Position numbers and translations under genes: made by a program. 17,587 nucleotides of DNA from an uncultured Collinsella sp. (GTDB taxonomy: Bacteria; Actinomycetota; Coriobacteriia; Coriobacteriales; Coriobacteriaceae): NCBI GenBank assembly GCA_900540905.1, contig UQHR01000042.1, positions 1 to 17,587 of the forward strand, given 5' to 3'. Each line of letters starts with the position of its first letter. Within the stretch, counting starts at the first letter, position 1. The notes beneath the pieces were generated by a model. The model made no database searches. It was not told where the DNA came from and worked only from the letters and a program-made list of their open reading frames with translations. Positions 14,513-17,587 of the stretch are shown here, one piece after another.

Positions 14513-15160
14513 CTAGAGCGTGCCGTAGATGCGGTCGCCGGCGTCGCCCAGGCCGGGAACGATGTAGGCGGCCTCGTTGAGATGGTCGTCGATAGCGCAG
14601 GTATAGATATGCACGTCGGGATCCTTCTCGGTCAGTGACTTGAGGCCCTCGGGGGCCGCGACGATGCACAGCATGCGAATGTCCTTGACGCCGCGCTCGC
14701 GCAGATAGCTGATGGCCATCTCGGCCGAGCCGCCCGTGGCGAGCATAGGGTCGACGACCAGACAGATACGCTGGTCGATATCCTTGGGCATCTTGCAGTA
14801 ATACTCGTGAGGTTCATGGGTAACCTCGTCACGCTCCATGCCAATGTGGCCCACGCGGGCAGAAGGCACCAGGTCGAGAATACCGTCAACCATGCCAAGA
14901 CCCGCACGCAGAATGGGAACGATGGCGAGCTTCTTGCCGGCAAGCTGCTTAAACGTGGCAGTAGTGATGGGAGTCTCGACTTCGACGTCTTCCATGGGCA
15001 GGTCGCGCATTGCCTCGTAACCGTCAAAAAACGCAAGCTCGCGGACGAGCTGGCGGAACTGATTGGTGCCGGTCTTCTTGTCGCGGAGAATCGACAGCTT
15101 ATGCTGAACAAGCGGATGGTCGACAAGCGTCACACGGGACGTATCGTAGGTAACGGTCAT
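14513..15160 (-). CDS. upp: Uracil phosphoribosyltransferase
   Basis: A cytoplasmic pyrimidine salvage enzyme making UMP from uracil and PRPP. The 215 residues show the PRPP loop VDPMLATGGSA (136-146) and the C-terminal uracil-binding GDAGDRIYGT (about 205-214). ILRAGLGMVDG near 83 is also typical. The length is slightly above the usual 208-210. I chose the ATG at 15158-15160, with AAAGGGG 8 bases upstream; the frame is open for another 98 codons but that part lacks homology I can recognise and overlaps glpK. It lies between glpK and the atp promoter; cotranscription with glpK is possible across a 121-base gap that contains a hairpin. Confidence 0.97.
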   Translation of the reverse strand: MTVTYDTSRVTLVDHPLVQHKLSILRDKKTGTNQFRQLVRELAFFDGYEAMRDLPMEDVEVETPITTATFKQLAGKKLAIVPILRAGLGMVDGILDLVPSARVGHIGMERDEVTHEPHEYYCKMPKDIDQRICLVVDPMLATGGSAEMAISYLRERGVKDIRMLCIVAAPEGLKSLTEKDPDVHIYTCAIDDHLNEAAYIVPGLGDAGDRIYGTL

Positions 15161-15177
15161 GGGTCTTGCCCCTTTCA

Positions 15178-15238
15178 TTGCGGCCGCAAGATGGCTTTGC
15201 TGACACGGCGCGCCGCGGTGCTGTTGCCACGCGCCGTG
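15178..15238 (-). other. Structured leader between glpK and upp
   Basis: The 121-base gap contains a hairpin with 9-bp arms CACGGCGCG (15204-15212) and CGCGCCGTG (15230-15238), and a 12-bp perfect palindrome TTGCGGCCGCAA (15178-15189) near the upp ribosome binding site. Neither is followed by a T-run. A control role is not shown. Confidence 0.5.
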
Positions 15239-15281
15239 CATAAGTTTAGCGGTTTGTTGTATCGAGCGCCCCGTCGCAGCC

Positions 15282-16823
15282 CTACTGCTCAGTACTGAGC
15301 GAACGCTTGACCGCATCGTGCCAACCGTCCAAGTTGCGCTCGCGGCGCTCAACGGACATATGGGGATGGAAGGTCTTAACAATCTGGGCGTTTTGCTCCA
15401 GCTCCTCCAGATCCTCCCAATACCCAACCGCGAGGCCCGCCAGATACGCGGCACCGATTGCCGTAGTCTCCACCGACTCGCATTGCAGTACGGGAATATT
15501 CAGCAGGTCGGACTGGAACTGCATGATGAACTCGTTGCGCGAGGCGCCGCCATCGACGGATAGGCGCTCAATCGAAAGACCCACGTCCTGCTCCATGGCA
15601 CGCAGCACATCGTAGCTCTGATAGGCCATGGACTCGCAGGCGGCACGCACGATGGTTGAGCGGCTCGAGGCACCAGTCAGGCCGCACACGATACCGCGGG
15701 CATGCGGATCCCACCAGGGAGCACCCAAGCCCGCAAAGGCGGGAACGAAGTAGCAGCCCTCGTTGTCGCTAATCGAGGCGGCAAGCTGCGCCGACTCGGT
15801 CACGTTGGAGATGATGCCCATGTTGTCGCGCAGCCAGTTCATGGTGGAGCCGGCGGCAAAAATGGAGCCTTCGAGCGCATAGCTGATCTTGCCGTCCGCA
15901 GCGATACCGATGGTGGAAACCAGGCCATTTTTGGACTCGACGATCTCGTCGCCAGTGTTCATGAGCATAAAGCAGCCCGTGCCATAGGTATTCTTGGTCT
16001 GACCGGGATGGAAGCAGCAGTGGCCAAACAACGAAGCCTGCTGGTCGCCCGCCACGCCCATGATGGGCGGCATGTTGGTCATAATATCGCTCGCGACGCG
16101 GCCGTAGTCACCCGAGCTCCAGCGAACCTCAGGCATCATGGAGCGCGGGATGTCGAAGAGCGCCAGCAGGTCGTCGTCCCATTCGAGCGTATGGATGTTG
16201 AAGAGTGCGGTGCGGCTAGCATTGGTATAGTCGGTAGCAAAGACCTGACCACCGGTGAGATTGTAGATGAGCCACGTATCGATGGTACCAAACATAAGGT
16301 CGCCCGCCGCCGCGCTCTCGCGCGCGCCGTCGACGTTATCGAGAATCCACTGCACCTTGGAGGCCGAGAAATACGGGTCGAGCGTAAGCCCCGTGCGGGA
16401 ACGCACCAGCTCTTCTGCGCCCTGCTCAACCAAATTATCGATCAGAGACGCGGTACGACGGCACTGCCATACGATGGCGTTATAGATGGGCTGGCCGCTC
16501 ACGCGGTCCCAGACCACCGTGGTCTCACGCTGATTGGAGATACCGATGGCGGCGATGCGGTCGGAATGAATCCCGCTCTTAAACTGGACCTCCATCATGA
16601 CCGCGATCTGGCTGGCAAGGACCGCCATGGGATCTTGCTCCACCCAGCCGGGGCGCGGGAAGCTGGTTTTGACGCTGCGACGTGCCTGCGCGACAATGCA
16701 TCCGTACTCGTCGACGATGGTCGCAAGTACCGAGGTGGTGCCGCAGTCGAGTGCCATGATGTAGGAACCGCCAAAGTTAAACGAGGCATCTTCCATGCCC
16801 AGGCTGCCCAGATTCAACGACAT
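15282..16823 (-). CDS. glpK: Glycerol kinase
   Basis: A cytoplasmic FGGY-family kinase that phosphorylates glycerol to glycerol 3-phosphate using ATP. The 513 residues show the phosphate-binding ALDCGTTS (24-31), the glycerol contacts NQRET (97-101) with Arg99 and Glu100 and the IVWQCRRT region near 117-124, the FGGY signature YFSASK (151-156), and GVAGDQQAS (257-264) with the catalytic-base Asp260. The N-terminus is about 15 residues longer than in E. coli. The start is supported by AGGTG 6-7 bases upstream, and the tsaC-like gene ends 13 bases before it, suggesting cotranscription. The phosphorylatable histidine loop of Enterococcus-type enzymes is not seen, so PTS activation is doubtful. 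No glpF, glpD or glpO lies nearby. Confidence 0.95.
   Translation of the reverse strand: MSLNLGSLGMEDASFNFGGSYIMALDCGTTSVLATIVDEYGCIVAQARRSVKTSFPRPGWVEQDPMAVLASQIAVMMEVQFKSGIHSDRIAAIGISNQRETTVVWDRVSGQPIYNAIVWQCRRTASLIDNLVEQGAEELVRSRTGLTLDPYFSASKVQWILDNVDGARESAAAGDLMFGTIDTWLIYNLTGGQVFATDYTNASRTALFNIHTLEWDDDLLALFDIPRSMMPEVRWSSGDYGRVASDIMTNMPPIMGVAGDQQASLFGHCCFHPGQTKNTYGTGCFMLMNTGDEIVESKNGLVSTIGIAADGKISYALEGSIFAAGSTMNWLRDNMGIISNVTESAQLAASISDNEGCYFVPAFAGLGAPWWDPHARGIVCGLTGASSRSTIVRAACESMAYQSYDVLRAMEQDVGLSIERLSVDGGASRNEFIMQFQSDLLNIPVLQCESVETTAIGAAYLAGLAVGYWEDLEELEQNAQIVKTFHPHMSVERRERNLDGWHDAVKRSLSTEQ
15287..15300. repeat. 14-bp perfect palindrome at the 3' end of glpK
   Basis: GCTCAGTACTGAGC is its own reverse complement and lies over the last codons of glpK, 2 bases from the stop. 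It may be chance or part of a 3' structure. Confidence 0.45.
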
Positions 16824-16836
16824 CGCTTACACCTTT

Positions 16837-17580
16837 CTATTGCATCGGGTCAGACAGGACCCGCTCGATCTCTGATGCGGGAAGTGCGCCTTGGCGCAGG
16901 ATCTGGAGCCCGCCGTGCTGGAACGACACGATGGTCGAGGCGTCGCGACACGGGGTCTCGCCGGCGTCGACGGCAACATCGACCCCCTCCAGGATGCGGC
17001 CCTCGACGGCGGCGAAGCTTGCCGGCGAGGGCGCCCCATGTGTATTGGCGCTGGTACAGGCAAGTGGACTGCCGCAGGAGTGGATGAGCGCCTGCACCAC
17101 AGGCGAGGCCGACGCGCGAAGTGCCACCGTGCCGTCTGCGGCGCGCATAAAGGTCGGCACGCAGGGAGCCGCCTTGACCACGATAGTCAGGGCGCCCGGC
17201 CAGCATCGTCGGGCAAGCACGCGAGCCTCTTCGGGGATATCCTCGCCGTAGCGGTCGAGGACTTCGGCACCATCAACCAGCCAAGCCACAGTTTGCGTGA
17301 GCTCGCGCTGCTTGAGAGTAAAGATGCGACGGTAGCCGGTACCGAGCGCAGGGACCTTGGCGCCGTTGACTGCAGTCTGCGGATCGCGCGGCCACGACGG
17401 GAATTCGCTTGTATCTTGGGGTACGGCGTCCGAGAAAACGTTGGCTGCCACGGCGACGCCATAGACAGTCTCGGTCGGAATCAGAGCTAGGCCACCACGA
17501 CCGAGCACCTCGGCCGTACGCTCGACGGCGAGCCGATGCGGCTCCCCCCCCCCCCCCCCCACCCCCCAAAACCGCGCCAT
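16837..17580 (-). CDS. tsaC: TsaC/YrdC-family L-threonylcarbamoyladenylate synthase, 5' end uncertain
   Basis: Makes threonylcarbamoyl-AMP from threonine, bicarbonate and ATP for the t6A modification of ANN-decoding tRNAs. The frame is 247 residues. Motifs are PTETVYG (35-41), the KxR element KQR (90-92), CWPGALTIV (126-134), TSANTHGAPSP (176-186) and DASTIV (213-218). About 35 residues (48-82) lie between PTETVYGVAVAAN and RRIFTLK, where relatives have only a few. There is no Sua5 C-terminal domain. The first 12 codons run through 6 and 17 G residues on the coding strand and give VGGGGG, so the true N-terminus is doubtful. Only 7 bases of upstream DNA are visible, so the start at 17578-17580 cannot be tested. 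glpK follows after 13 bases. Confidence 0.88.
   Translation of the reverse strand: MARFWGVGGGGGEPHRLAVERTAEVLGRGGLALIPTETVYGVAVAANVFSDAVPQDTSEFPSWPRDPQTAVNGAKVPALGTGYRRIFTLKQRELTQTVAWLVDGAEVLDRYGEDIPEEARVLARRCWPGALTIVVKAAPCVPTFMRAADGTVALRASASPVVQALIHSCGSPLACTSANTHGAPSPASFAAVEGRILEGVDVAVDAGETPCRDASTIVSFQHGGLQILRQGALPASEIERVLSDPMQ
17544..17567. repeat. C17-A-C6 homopolymer tract
   Basis: Seventeen C (17544-17560), one A, then six C (17562-17567), inside the 5' end of the tsaC-like frame and 20 bases from the window end. It may be a real slippage-prone tract or a sequencing or assembly artefact. Confidence 0.8.
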
Positions 17581-17587
17581 GCTGAGC

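Noticed and set aside
15161..15454. Extension of upp by 98 codons upstream
   Set aside because: It would overlap glpK and lacks Upp homology; the ATG at 15160 has a good ribosome binding site.

Overview
The window looks like part of the chromosome of a high-GC member of the class Coriobacteriia (Actinomycetota), most like Collinsella. I infer this from the GC-rich third codon positions, the frequent GTG/TTG starts with strong Shine-Dalgarno sequences, and the protein sequences; no search was run. Almost every gene is on the minus strand; pepT is the only plus-strand gene. The left edge resembles rRNA-operon leader or spacer DNA, and the right edge carries a 17-base C run, so the window may be a whole contig ending at a repeat on one side and a low-complexity tract on the other.

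Layout from left to right: an rRNA-leader-like edge with a nested hairpin (1-217); a phosphohexomutase gene (218-1618, minus); a terminator; a homocysteine S-methyltransferase gene cotranscribed behind a small DtxR/MntR-type metal regulator (1778-3104, minus); a divergent control region with a perfect inverted repeat; pepT (3225-4472, plus) with a strong terminator; an LCP-family cell-wall ligase gene and murA (4727-7258, minus), both envelope genes; a terminator hairpin directly before the murA ribosome binding site; the complete F1Fo ATP synthase operon atpI-B-E-F-H-A-G-D-C (7347-14230, minus) with a plausible sigma-70-type promoter near 14293-14320; then upp, glpK and a TsaC/YrdC-type tRNA-modification gene (14513-17580, minus).

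The genes form housekeeping modules. The ATP synthase operon supplies or uses the proton gradient; c-subunit residues argue for H+ rather than Na+. murA starts peptidoglycan precursor synthesis, and the LCP protein probably attaches polymers to finished peptidoglycan. upp salvages uracil, glpK feeds glycerol into glycolysis or lipids, and the TsaC-like enzyme makes the t6A precursor for tRNA. The order tsaC - upp - atp operon - murA resembles the arrangement in Bacillus subtilis, with glpK as an extra gene here.

I found no mobile element, CRISPR array, toxin-antitoxin pair, tRNA gene or defence system, and no convincing undescribed system. The observations most worth checking are the inverted repeat between the metal regulator and pepT, the terminator placed against the murA ribosome binding site, the homopolymer and internal insertion in the TsaC-like gene, the signal-peptide-like start of AtpF, and a cluster of alternating TA runs confined to the first 2.7 kb.
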